Origin: Streptomyces lacrimifluminis
Lineage (GTDB): Bacteria; Actinomycetota; Actinomycetes; Streptomycetales; Streptomycetaceae
Assembly (NCBI RefSeq): GCF_014646095.1
Contig: NZ_BMMU01000025.1
Coordinates: 33,824-97,823, forward strand
DNA: 64,000 bases
Direction: 5' to 3'
Shown piece by piece: positions 7,564 through 15,948 of the stretch (position 1 is its first letter; every line of letters starts with the position of its first letter). Both the position numbers and the translations under genes were made by a program. The notes under the pieces are model-generated. The model did not search any database. It was not told the DNA's origin and saw only the letters and a list, made by a program, of their open reading frames with translations.

Positions 7564-8160
7564 ATGCTTCGACATGTCACCGCGGGGATCGACGGTTCTC
7601 CCGAAAGCCTGGCAGCCGCGCACTGGGCGGCCCGGGAAGCCACCCGCCGGGGCGTCGCGCTGTGCCTGGTGCATGCCTGGGAGTGGCATCCGCGTCCGGC
7701 CCCGACCGTGCCCGCGGACATGTCCGAACGGGCCGTGGCCGAGGACCTGCCGGAACGGGTGGCGGACAGCGTGCGCGCCGCGCACCCAGGTCTGCGGGTC
7801 ATCGGCCAGGCACTGGCGGACTCGCGCGTACCGGCCGGTGAGGCTGCCGTCGTCGAGGACGCCCTGGCCGGTGTCGAGGCCGGCCGGTGCGGCGGCATCG
7901 GTCTGGTGGTCGGGGTGGACCGGACCGCCGGGCCGACCAGTGCCGACGACCTGAGCGAGCACGGGGACGAGCTGGTGGTCGCGGACCTCGCCGAGTTGCA
8001 CCTGCACGTCGCCGTCGAACGCATGCAGGCCCCCGCCGTCCCACGGCGCCAAAGCCGGCAGGAAGCACTGGCGGGCCACCATGCCACCGCCCACCGCACG
8101 CCCGGCCGTCCGACGCAGGCGCCCCTGTCCGCCGGACCGTCCCCTGGCCGCACCCGCTGA
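7564..8160 (+). CDS. Chimeric protein: USP N-terminus fused to HAD phosphatase (beta-PGM-like) fragment
   Basis: A 198-codon open frame with a strong ribosome site (GGAGGT at 7550-7555) and ATG 7564. Residues 1-85 are a UspA N-terminal half (VTAGIDGSPESLAAAHWAAR). From about residue 92 the sequence changes to VVEDALAGVEAGRCGGIGLVVGVDRTAG, then DELVVADLAEL. That is the motif IV region of beta-phosphoglucomutase-like HAD hydrolases (EDALAGVEAGRAGGF...VVGVDR). Both domains are incomplete: the USP lacks its ATP-binding GxxG region and the HAD lacks its catalytic DxD. The most likely origin is a deletion that joined two neighbouring genes in frame. The last ~55 residues are Pro/Arg-rich and unrecognised. 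Whether a stable product is made is unknown. Confidence 0.6.
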   Translation: MLRHVTAGIDGSPESLAAAHWAAREATRRGVALCLVHAWEWHPRPAPTVPADMSERAVAEDLPERVADSVRAAHPGLRVIGQALADSRVPAGEAAVVEDALAGVEAGRCGGIGLVVGVDRTAGPTSADDLSEHGDELVVADLAELHLHVAVERMQAPAVPRRQSRQEALAGHHATAHRTPGRPTQAPLSAGPSPGRTR

Positions 8161-8189
8161 CAGCACATCAGGAGAAAACGCCCCAGCAC

Positions 8190-8612
8190 GCCACCGACCT
8201 GTCCGCCTTCGCCGCCGCTATCGCCCAGCACCTGCCCGGCACATAGACAGGCGAAGGCCAGACCTATCCCGCCTTCGAGGACCGGTCCCCGGCCGCCGAC
8301 CGCCTCTGGGCCCGCGGTCCCGCCCACTCGGCGCTGCTGGATTTCGACCTCGAACACGGTGCGGTGCTGAACGGCCCCGACGACGCGCAGCTCTCCGTCA
8401 CCGCCCGGCCGCGCCACCCGCACCAGTTCCTGGTGGCAGCGCTTAAGCCCCAGGGCGTCAAGCGGCACAACGTCAGCGTGGTGGCCGACCCGATGGGCAT
8501 CAGCGTCACCGACGATCCGGTCCGCGCCTGCGCTGGACCGGCGCCGACGCCCGCTGTCTGCCGCTGTGGAATCCGCTGGCGGGGTGAAGGGCAACCGTTG
8601 CGGACCCGATGA
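8190..8612 (+). pseudogene. Degenerate conserved Streptomyces hypothetical gene
   Basis: The frame from 8190 reads ATDLSAFAAAIAQHLPGT, then a TAG stop (8244-8246) where I would expect Trp, then resumes as YPAFEDRSPAADRLWARG and LDFDLEHGAVLNGPDDAQL. It continues through RPRHPHQFLVAALKPQG and ends near 8612. As I recall, this resembles a family of ~150-residue hypothetical proteins common in Streptomyces chromosome arms and plasmids. The usual ATG is degraded (ACG) although an AGGAGA-like site remains. Together the lost start and the nonsense codon mark it as dead. It fills most of the 584-base gap before the kinase gene. Confidence 0.5.
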
Positions 8613-8744
8613 CGTCATGAGCGGAACATCTAGACTGATGGCCGGTAATGGGGATCCTCGCGGCTGATTACGGCCGCTCGACGGGGACGCGGGTCGGGGC
8701 GATGAGTTCCCACGGCCGGGCCGGAGAAGTGAGATGGGGGAGTC

Positions 8745-10970
8745 ATGAAACCGCTCGGAGCAGGTGATCCCGCCTCTGTCGGGGAGGGCAGGTACCGGCT
8801 GGTCGGACGGCTCGGCCAGGGCGGAATGGGCGTCGTCTACTTCGGCCGGTCGCGGTCGGGCCGGGCGGTGGCCGTCAAGGTCGTACGGCCCGAACTGAGC
8901 ACGGAACCGGGCTTCCGGCGCAGATTCGCCGACGAGGTGGCCGCGGCCCGCCGCGTCGGCGGCTTCCACACCGCGCCGGTCGTGGACGCCGACCCGGAGG
9001 GCGAGCCGGCCTGGCTGGTGACGGCCTACGTACCCGGCCCCACGTTGCGGGACCTGCTCGATCAGGTGGGCCCCCTGCCCGCGGACACGCTCACCGTGCT
9101 GGCCGCCGGCCTCGCCGAGGCGCTGGCCGCCATTCATCAGGCCGGGGTCATCCACCGCGACCTGAAACCCGCCAACATCATCGTCGCGGAGGACGGCCCC
9201 CGGGTCATCGACTTCGGCATCGCGCGGGCCCTCGACGGTACGGCCCTCACCCAGACCGGGTTCCAGATCGGCACGCTCGGCTTCCTCGCGCCGGAGCAGC
9301 TCACCGGCGGCACGCTCACTCCCGCGGTGGACATGTTCGCCCTGGGCGTGGTGCTCAGCCAGGCGGCGGGCAGCGCCCCCTTCGGCGACGGGGGGTCGGC
9401 CGCCTGGCCCTACCGCGTCGTCCACGAACAGCCGGATCTCACGGACGTGCCCGACCTGCTGCGCGGACTGATCGCGGCCTGTCTGGCCAAGGACCCGCTC
9501 GACCGCCCCGGCCCGTCGGAGTTCCTCGACCAGCTCACGGTCCGGCATCCGTCGGACGCCTGGCTGCCCGCCGAGGCGACCGCGCTCATACGGAGGCAGG
9601 CCCCCGCGGCGTACCTCGCGGCAGCGGACCGCCCGTCGGCCGTGCCCACCGATCCGCGCACGACCGTGTCCGCGCCTCCGGTCGGCGATGGACAGGCCAT
9701 GGCCATCGATCCGCGTACGACGGTGTCCGGGCCGCCGCCGGTTGCTGATGGGCAGTCACTGGCCAGTGACCAGCGTGCGACGGTGTCCGCGCTGCCGCCG
9801 GTCGCCGAAGGGCACGCACCGGCCACTGACCCGCGCCCCGCCACGCCCACCCGGCCGGCGCCTGCCGAGGACCAGGTCGTGGCCTCCCACCCCCTGACCG
9901 TCCAGTCGCCGCCCGGCCCCGGCTTCGGGCCCCCGCCGGACTTCACGCCCGTACAGCCGCCCAGAGGGCTCGTCCCGTCCGGCGACGCCGGGGTACGGAG
10001 GGGTCGCCGAGGGACGGTCGCCGTAGCGGCGCTGCTGGTCGCGGCGGCCATCGCGGGGCTGCTCGTGTGGCAGTCCTGGACCGGTTCCGGCGAGCCCGGA
10101 GCCGACGACGCCGGCGGAACCTCGCCGTCGCCCCGGCGATCGACCCCCGCCGCTTTCCCCGACGCCCCGCTGCTGGTCCGGCTGGACACGGACCCCGGAT
10201 CGTCGGAATGCCACAGCGTGATCGGCCGCCGTGACTCCACCACGGACAACCCTGAAAAGCTGATCGACGGGACCTGCGACGCCCTCCCGCAGTGGTCCCC
10301 CGACCGCAAGTCGTTCGCGTTCACCCGTAAGGCGGCGGAAGGGCCGGCCGTGTGGACGGCGAACGCGGACGGTACCGGTGTCCGCCGGATCGCCGCCATC
10401 TCGGGCGGCCGGGTCTCCTGGTCCCCGGACGGCAAGCGACTGGCCGTCCTGCGCCGAGCGGACGGTGCGCAGCAGCTGTTCACCGTGAACGTCTCGGACG
10501 GCTCAGCGCAGCAACTGACCACCGGCTCCGGGAAGGTGGAGGACCCGGCCTGGTCCCCCGACGGCAAGCTCATCGCCGTCTGCCTGCAGAAGGCGTCGGG
10601 CTGGCAGGTCCACGTCGTCGATCCGGCACAGCCGGGCGCCGAACCCCGGCAGGTGACCCACCAGCCCCGGCGGGCACTGGACCCCGTCTGGTCCCCGGAC
10701 GGCCGCTACTTCGCGTACACCGCCGGAGCACCCGGCGAGGGGACGGGGGGAGACATCCGCATCGCCAGGACCGACGGCAGCGACGACGGGACACTGGTGC
10801 AGACGGCCGCCCAGGAGATGGACCCGGTCTGGTCACCGGACGGCAAGTGGGTGGCCTTCGTCCGGGGGCCCTTCGACCGGCCGGTGATCTGGGCGGTCCG
10901 CGCGGACGGCACGGGTGCCCGCAAGCTCACCACCGGCAGCACACCGGAGGGGCATCCTTCCTGGCGCTGA
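8745..10970 (+). CDS. Membrane Ser/Thr protein kinase with C-terminal beta-propeller
   Basis: A 741-residue eukaryotic-type kinase. The kinase domain spans about 15-270: the glycine loop LGQGGMGVVYFG, the Lys in AVKVV, catalytic HRDLKPANI, DFGIA and the APE-like LAPEQL are all present, so it should be active. A Pro/Thr/Val-rich linker with near-repeats of the form DPRTTVSxPPVxDGQ runs from about 298 to 400. A single membrane helix (VAVAALLVAAAIAGLLVW) is near 426-444. The outer part (480-741) has repeated WSPDGK motifs, typical of a TolB/WD40-like (PD40) propeller. The architecture implies sensing of an extracytoplasmic ligand. ATG 8745 follows GGGGGAG. It appears to be a single gene, with a HipA-like relic immediately after it. 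Confidence 0.93.
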   Translation: MKPLGAGDPASVGEGRYRLVGRLGQGGMGVVYFGRSRSGRAVAVKVVRPELSTEPGFRRRFADEVAAARRVGGFHTAPVVDADPEGEPAWLVTAYVPGPTLRDLLDQVGPLPADTLTVLAAGLAEALAAIHQAGVIHRDLKPANIIVAEDGPRVIDFGIARALDGTALTQTGFQIGTLGFLAPEQLTGGTLTPAVDMFALGVVLSQAAGSAPFGDGGSAAWPYRVVHEQPDLTDVPDLLRGLIAACLAKDPLDRPGPSEFLDQLTVRHPSDAWLPAEATALIRRQAPAAYLAAADRPSAVPTDPRTTVSAPPVGDGQAMAIDPRTTVSGPPPVADGQSLASDQRATVSALPPVAEGHAPATDPRPATPTRPAPAEDQVVASHPLTVQSPPGPGFGPPPDFTPVQPPRGLVPSGDAGVRRGRRGTVAVAALLVAAAIAGLLVWQSWTGSGEPGADDAGGTSPSPRRSTPAAFPDAPLLVRLDTDPGSSECHSVIGRRDSTTDNPEKLIDGTCDALPQWSPDRKSFAFTRKAAEGPAVWTANADGTGVRRIAAISGGRVSWSPDGKRLAVLRRADGAQQLFTVNVSDGSAQQLTTGSGKVEDPAWSPDGKLIAVCLQKASGWQVHVVDPAQPGAEPRQVTHQPRRALDPVWSPDGRYFAYTAGAPGEGTGGDIRIARTDGSDDGTLVQTAAQEMDPVWSPDGKWVAFVRGPFDRPVIWAVRADGTGARKLTTGSTPEGHPSWR

Positions 10971-10997
10971 GGTCGGCGCTGAGGTCGGTGCTGACTG

Positions 10998-11285
10998 GTC
11001 CTCGTCCACTTCGACCCGGCCACCGGCGCCGACGAGCCCCACCAGGAGGTCCAGGACCTGCTGCACGCCAGTGCCGGCCTCAACCTGGGCATGGACTACC
11101 TGCCGGGCGCGAAGGACCTCACCCCTCAGGCGGCGGCCTCGTTCGACGTCGATCCCCTGGAGGCGGGCCGGATCGTCTGGCTGGACGCCCTCACCGTCAA
11201 CGTGGACCGTACGACGCACAGCTCCAACCTGATGGTCTGGCCACGTTGTGCGCCACCAGGTCGAGGCGGACCTACGCGGAGCCAC
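10998..11285 (+). pseudogene. HipA-like kinase fragment
   Basis: Twenty-seven bases after the kinase stop, a frame without a start reads VHFDPATGADEPHQEVQDLL, then GLNLGMDYLPGAKDLTPQAA and AGRIVWLDALTVNVDRTTHS, SNLMVW. This aligns with residues ~95-165 of the intact HipA-like protein at 58664-59428 (EVQGLL, NLGMDFLSGAIGFDP, AGRVVWFDALVNNVDR, NLLMW). Both ends of the gene are missing. The remainder of the 660-base gap to 11630 holds only the inverted repeat at 11533-11547. Confidence 0.65.
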
Positions 11286-11532
11286 GCTGGTCATGATCCG
11301 CCCCGTACCAGTGGCCACAGCCCGGCTTGAGGAAGGGGCACGGGAGCGGCTCGGGACCGGCCATGGCGGCCGATGAGCGCGGAGCCAGGGGGAGATACCA
11401 GATCGGGCGTGGGCGGGCGGACGCCCCACGAGCTGCTGCGGCGCCGGATGGCGTGAGCGACGCCCCGTGGGGCCCGAAGTCCCGGCATCCGGCTGCGCGG
11501 CGAGGGCCACGAGGCAATTGCACGAGGTAATT

Positions 11533-11547
11533 GGGGGACTTTCCCCC
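11533..11547. promoter_or_regulatory. G5/C5 inverted repeat upstream of the RTX gene
   Basis: GGGGGACTTTCCCCC, followed by ATGCGCCCGG, about 85 bases upstream of the RTX-protein start. A matching element, GGGGGCTCTTCCCCC followed by ATGCCCCCGG, lies at 15817-15831 between the LAL regulator and the lipoprotein. The shared core and shared right flank suggest one binding protein, possibly the LAL regulator (inference). Confidence 0.5.
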
Positions 11548-11630
11548 ATGCGCCCGGTGTACGCGGCGGGCACATTGGTGGCCATGTCTCAGCACGACGT
11601 CACCACGCGTGCGCAACCGAGGGGAAGTCG

Positions 11631-12542
11631 ATGGGCAGAAAAGCGTTACTCCGGGTCCTGATGGTCGCCGTGATGGCGGGTTCCGCGGTGACCTTGACCG
11701 CGGGGCCCGCGAGCGCGGCCACAGGGGTGTCCGTGAGCGGGGGTGATGTGATCGTCAACGCGGGGTCGGGCGTCGCGAACAACATCACGGTCTCCGTGTC
11801 GGGAAGTTTCGTCGTCATTCAGGACACGGCCGCCACCCTGACGGCCGGCATCGGCTGCTCGGCTCAGATCAACGGATCAGTGGCCTGCCAGGTTGGCAGC
11901 TTCGCCACAGTGGTGGTGAACGCAGGGGACCTGAACGACCGGATCACCAAGACCGGCAATGTCCGGGGCAACCTGAAGGGCGAGTCGGGCAACGACGTCA
12001 TCGGCGGCGGCCCCAGCCCGGGCAGCAACATCCTCAACGGCGGGGCGGGCAACGACACCCTCAACGGCGGCCCCACCTTCGACCTCCTCATCGGCGGCCC
12101 CGGCGCCGACACGCTCAGCGGCGGGGGCGGCACCAGCGACATCGCCAGCTACTTCGAGAGCGGCTCGGGGGTGGTCGTCGACATCGACAACGCCGCCGAC
12201 GACGGCGTCGGCGGTGAGGGCGACAACGTCCGTACCGACGTGGAGGTCGTCTACGGCAGCGAGTTCAACGACACGATCACCGGGAGCGCGTCGAACGACA
12301 TCATGCTCGGGTACGGGGGCAACGACCGGCTGGTCGGCGGGGCGGGCAACGACAGCCTGGCCGGGGACCTCGTCCCGTCGAGCAGCGGCCGCACCGGCGC
12401 CGACACCCTGCTCGGCGGTCCCGGCAACGACAACCTGAACGGCGTGGACAACATCCTGGGCAACGACAGCGTCGACGGGGGCGCCAACACCGACACCTGC
12501 ACCGCCGACACCAGGGACACCAGGACTCTCTGCGAGGCGTGA
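11631..12542 (+). CDS. Secreted RTX-type calcium-binding repeat protein
   Basis: A 303-residue exported protein. It has a Sec signal peptide (MGRKALLRVLMVAVMAGSAV, cleavage after ASAA near residue 31), a beta-rich stretch, then repeated nonapeptides of the GGxGxD type (GGAGNDTLNGG, GGPGADTLSGGGG, GYGGNDRLVGG, GGPGNDNL) from about 125 to 285, which should form Ca2+-bound parallel beta rolls. The C-terminus has two Cys (DTCTADTRDTRTLC). ATG 11631 follows GAGGGGA. Codon 6 (11646-11648) is TTA, so translation may need the bldA tRNA, which would delay it to late growth. The gene is monocistronic. The function is unknown; such proteins include adhesins and enzymes, but no catalytic domain is seen. 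Confidence 0.88.
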   Translation: MGRKALLRVLMVAVMAGSAVTLTAGPASAATGVSVSGGDVIVNAGSGVANNITVSVSGSFVVIQDTAATLTAGIGCSAQINGSVACQVGSFATVVVNAGDLNDRITKTGNVRGNLKGESGNDVIGGGPSPGSNILNGGAGNDTLNGGPTFDLLIGGPGADTLSGGGGTSDIASYFESGSGVVVDIDNAADDGVGGEGDNVRTDVEVVYGSEFNDTITGSASNDIMLGYGGNDRLVGGAGNDSLAGDLVPSSSGRTGADTLLGGPGNDNLNGVDNILGNDSVDGGANTDTCTADTRDTRTLCEA

Positions 12543-12549
12543 GGAAACG

Positions 12550-12617
12550 CCGCACGGGACCCATCCAGGGGTATGTGCGGGACCAGTTCAGGCATATACC
12601 GGAATGATCCCGTGCGG
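12550..12617. terminator. Two-stem terminator between convergent genes
   Basis: Outer arms CCGCACGGGA (12550-12559) and TCCCGTGCGG (12608-12617) pair perfectly. Nested inside, 12570-12578 pairs with 12592-12600 with one G-U. It lies between the convergent RTX and LAL genes and could act in both directions. Confidence 0.55.
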
Positions 12618-12697
12618 TCAGCCCACGTCAGGTGCCGGCGTCGCCCGCAACCGTAGGGGGAACTGCCCTCGCTGACGCGCTGCCGAGCGCGCCGGAG

Positions 12698-15600
12698 TCA
12701 CTGCCCGTCCGCGTACCGGCGAGCCAGGCCGCGCAGGGCGGTCCGGCTGCTCTGGCCGGTGCGGTTGCGGAGACTCGCCAGGTGCTTTTCGACGGTGCGG
12801 GGTGAGAGGAACAGCTGCTGGGCGATCTCCTGGTTGCCGAGCCCCCGGCCGAGCAGACGCAGCACCTCGTACTCCCGGGCGGTCACCCCCGTCCGCCGCA
12901 GCTCCGGCGGAATCGTGTCATGGCCCTGGCGCCGCCGGGGCACGGGAGAGCCCGCTTCCCGCAACAGGGCGCGGCAGGCCGCCGACATCCGTGTCGTGCC
13001 CCGGTCGTGGAAGAACTGCTCGGCGGTGCGCAGCCACTCGACAGGCTGCCCCCAGTCGTCGGTGAGCGCCGCCTGGGCACCCAGGCGCAGACACAGGTGA
13101 CGGGCCATGGGAATGGTGTCGGTACCGGCCAGGGCTTCCTCGGCCGCCTTGGCGGCCTCGGCGGCCCGGCCTTCGCGGCCCAGCAGCACGGCCCGGGACC
13201 ATCCCACGAAGGGCCGGTCCCAGTGGACCTGGGTGAGCCGGTCGGCGGCCTCTCCGTCCAACTCCGCCCAGCCGGCCGCGCCCCGTACGGTGCGCAGGAG
13301 CAGGTACGGGCCGAGGAAACCGATGACCCCGCGGGTGCTGGGCAGTGCCCGCATGGTCCGGTCCGCCTCGGTGAACTCGGCCATGGCACGGTCGGGTTCC
13401 TCCAGCAGCAGGGAACACACACCCCGGGCCCAGCCCCACACCGAGGTGTCGGCGTAGCCCCAGACCGCTCCGGCGCTCCCCCCGGCCATCGCGGTCTCCA
13501 GAACGTGCAGCGCGGCCTGGAGTTTCTCCCTTTCGCCCCGGGAGGCGGCGATGACGGCGTCCATCGCGACACCGATCAGCTGCACCTCGCGCAGCCGCAG
13601 CCTGCCTGCCGTCGCGTGGAGCCGCCCGGCGTACTCCAGGGCCCCGTCCAGGTCGTCGCGCAGCATATGAGCCTGTGCCAGATTCGTGTCGGCCACGGCC
13701 GTCAGGAGCACGGCACCGGTCTCCTCGGCCGCCTTCCGTGCTGCCAGCAGCCGATCGGTACCGGTGAACCGGATCCGGTCAAGCGCACCGAGCTCCAGCA
13801 GGCCGCGTATCCGCCAGACCGGCAGGGCATGGGTCTCGGCCGTGGACACCAGACGTTCGAACACCTTCTCCGCCTCGGCCAGGTCGTGGGTCCGCAGGCA
13901 GTACCCGAGGATGTTCAGTGCCTTGCAGCTCACCTCCGGCAGCCCGCCCGCCTCGGCAGCGGCCAGTGCCCCTTCGGCCAGGACCCGGGCGCTCTCCAGC
14001 CGGTCCGGGCGCTGTGAGCCGAGCACCAGGTGCGCGGCCACGGCGTCCAGGGCGGCTCGGGACGCCGCGTCGGGCTCGGCGCCGAGCAGTTCCCGTGCCC
14101 GGCGCACGGCGGTCAGGCCTTCCTCCCACTGCTGTGCGGTGGCCGCGGCCCGGGCCCGGGTCAGGAAGCCCGTGGCGCGCCGGGCGGCGGGCGCGCCCCA
14201 CGCGATCAGGACATGGTCCAGCCGATCACCGAGCTCCGGGACACGCTGGACGTCGCCCGTCAGGACGAGTGTCCCCAGCAGTTCCTCCAGCAGCCGGGCC
14301 ACTGTCTCGGGCGGTGTGTCCGTGGCATCGGCGGTCAGTTCCAGGCCCCGGTCGAGGAGTTCCACCGCGGTCAACAGCGCGCCCCGTAAGACCGCCTGCC
14401 GGCTGGCCCGGGTGAGCAGCGCAGCCGCCCGGGCCGGCTGCCCGCCGGCGACGCACAGTTCCGCGGCCAGGCGGTACAGGTCGTCGCCCGAGCCGCCGCC
14501 GAGCAGACCCCGGGGCTCCCCGCCCCGGTCGGGGCGGGCGGCCCGCGGCTCCGGCACCGCCGCTTCGGCGGCCTCGATGGCGTCGGCGGCGGCGAGACAG
14601 AGCGCCGCCCGCTCAGCGGGCAGCAGCCGGTGGGCGATGGCGTCGGCGGTCAGGGCGTGGCGGAAGGAGTGCCAGCCTGGCTGCTCCGCGGTGGCGCCGT
14701 CGGTGACCAGGTGGGCCCGTGCCGCATGTCTCAGCTGGCGGAGCGCCGTCATCCGGTCGAGCTCGGCGACACGGGCGGCCACGTCCACGGGGAACCGCCT
14801 GCCCAGGACCGCCGCCGCCTCCAGGAGCGCGATCCCGGGCGGTTCCAGGTGGTCGACGCGCTGGAGGACGGCGGCGGCGACCGTCGTGGGTACGCCGGCG
14901 TTCAGCGCGCCGGTCACCGTCCAGCCGTCGTTCCGCGTCCGGACGAGGTTGCCGCTGTCGACCATGGCTCGCAGCAGTTCCTCAACGACGAAGGGGACGC
15001 CCTCGGAGACGGCGTGCAGGCGGTCCAGTACGGCCGCCGGTACCTTGCCGGCGTCGTCGTGGCCCAGACAGCGGGCGGCCAGTTCCGCCGTGTGGGCGGG
15101 CCCGAGGCGCGTCAGTCGCAGTGTGCTGGCCGCACGGCGGGATACCGCGGCCTCGGCGAGGTCGAGGGCCGGTCCGGGCCCACCGCGCAGGGTGGCCAGC
15201 AAGGCGGCCCGCTGGCCGGGGAGGTTGTCCGTGAGGTAGTCGACGATGGTGAGCGTGTCGGCGTCCGCGTCGTGCAGGTCCTCCAGCACCAGTACGCAGC
15301 CATGGGTACGTCCGAGGACGCCCAGGAGCCGCAGCACCGCCTCGGCGTAACCCACCAGCGGCGCGCCGTCCTGCGGCGCCAGCCCGCACAGCCGTGACAG
15401 CAGCGGCTCGTAGGGGCCCAAGTCCCCGTCCGCCGGCGCCCCTTCACCGCGCAGTCCGGAGAACACGGCCTCCGCCAGCGGGCGCAGCGGCACCGCGCGC
15501 CCGGCCGACGCGGCCCGCCCGCGCAGCACCCGTGCCCCGGTGCGCGCGGCGGCGGCCACGGCCTCCTCCACGAGGCGCGACTTGCCGATACCCGGCTCGC

Positions 15601-15790
15601 CCAGCACGAACACCGACGAGCCCCGCCCTTCGCCGGCCGACCGTCCCACCTCGGTCAGAAGGTCCAGCTCCGGTCCTCTGCCGACCAGTGCCGGTGACGA
15701 CAACGACACTCGGGCCCCCTGCGCCTTCTTCCGGGATGTCCCGGCCGCCCCCTCGAATGCTCCTTCGAGTCCGTACAGCGTAGTACCCAC
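12698..15790 (-). CDS. LAL-type LuxR family transcriptional regulator
   Basis: A 1030-residue regulator of the large ATP-binding LuxR class. The N-terminal ATPase has the Walker A motif GEPGIGKSR near residue 65 and the Walker B-like LVLEDLHDAD near 170. A long helical middle is probably TPR-like, and the C-terminal HTH reads GVTAREYEVLRLLGRGLGNQ, then LSPRTVEKHLASLRNRTG. Such proteins typically activate secondary metabolism or sugar-uptake genes. Codon 468 (14389-14387) is TTA, so full-length protein may require bldA. It is divergent from a lipoprotein gene; a G5/C5 palindrome and a long hairpin lie between them. ATG/GTG usage near 15790 is not certain: the protein could start ~28 residues later, before SLSSPALVGRGPEL. 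Confidence 0.92.
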   Translation of the reverse strand: MGTTLYGLEGAFEGAAGTSRKKAQGARVSLSSPALVGRGPELDLLTEVGRSAGEGRGSSVFVLGEPGIGKSRLVEEAVAAAARTGARVLRGRAASAGRAVPLRPLAEAVFSGLRGEGAPADGDLGPYEPLLSRLCGLAPQDGAPLVGYAEAVLRLLGVLGRTHGCVLVLEDLHDADADTLTIVDYLTDNLPGQRAALLATLRGGPGPALDLAEAAVSRRAASTLRLTRLGPAHTAELAARCLGHDDAGKVPAAVLDRLHAVSEGVPFVVEELLRAMVDSGNLVRTRNDGWTVTGALNAGVPTTVAAAVLQRVDHLEPPGIALLEAAAVLGRRFPVDVAARVAELDRMTALRQLRHAARAHLVTDGATAEQPGWHSFRHALTADAIAHRLLPAERAALCLAAADAIEAAEAAVPEPRAARPDRGGEPRGLLGGGSGDDLYRLAAELCVAGGQPARAAALLTRASRQAVLRGALLTAVELLDRGLELTADATDTPPETVARLLEELLGTLVLTGDVQRVPELGDRLDHVLIAWGAPAARRATGFLTRARAAATAQQWEEGLTAVRRARELLGAEPDAASRAALDAVAAHLVLGSQRPDRLESARVLAEGALAAAEAGGLPEVSCKALNILGYCLRTHDLAEAEKVFERLVSTAETHALPVWRIRGLLELGALDRIRFTGTDRLLAARKAAEETGAVLLTAVADTNLAQAHMLRDDLDGALEYAGRLHATAGRLRLREVQLIGVAMDAVIAASRGEREKLQAALHVLETAMAGGSAGAVWGYADTSVWGWARGVCSLLLEEPDRAMAEFTEADRTMRALPSTRGVIGFLGPYLLLRTVRGAAGWAELDGEAADRLTQVHWDRPFVGWSRAVLLGREGRAAEAAKAAEEALAGTDTIPMARHLCLRLGAQAALTDDWGQPVEWLRTAEQFFHDRGTTRMSAACRALLREAGSPVPRRRQGHDTIPPELRRTGVTAREYEVLRLLGRGLGNQEIAQQLFLSPRTVEKHLASLRNRTGQSSRTALRGLARRYADGQ

Positions 15791-15814
15791 GAGTCACAGG
15801 GGACGCACAACTAG

Positions 15815-15833
15815 ATGGGGGCTCTTCCCCCAT
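15815..15833. promoter_or_regulatory. ATGGGGG-N5-CCCCCAT inverted repeat
   Basis: A perfect 7-bp inverted repeat with a CTCTT centre, 25 bases upstream of the LAL start and 116 bases upstream of the lipoprotein start. It shares its core and the right flank ATGC(C/G)CCCGG with the element at 11533-11547. Confidence 0.5.
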
Positions 15834-15880
15834 GCCCCCGGCAGCAGGCGCACGGCATCCTCTTCTCAGCAGGTTGGGGG

Positions 15881-15918
15881 GACAGGGCATGTCCGGGGGA
15901 GGGGGGACATGCCCTGTC
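15881..15918. promoter_or_regulatory. 14-bp perfect hairpin upstream of the lipoprotein gene
   Basis: Arms GACAGGGCATGTCC (15881-15894) and GGACATGCCCTGTC (15905-15918) pair perfectly around a G-rich 10-base loop and are followed by a T-rich stretch. It sits 31 bases upstream of the lipoprotein start. It has the form of an intrinsic terminator inside a leader (attenuator), or of an operator with AGGGCATGTCC half-sites. Confidence 0.5.
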
Positions 15919-15948
15919 TGCTGTTCTTTCTTCGATGGGTGGATCCAA

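Noticed and set aside
7035..9548. 837-codon minus-strand open frame spanning several features
   Set aside because: It crosses the response regulator in the wrong frame, the intergenic gap and the kinase gene; no recognisable domain.
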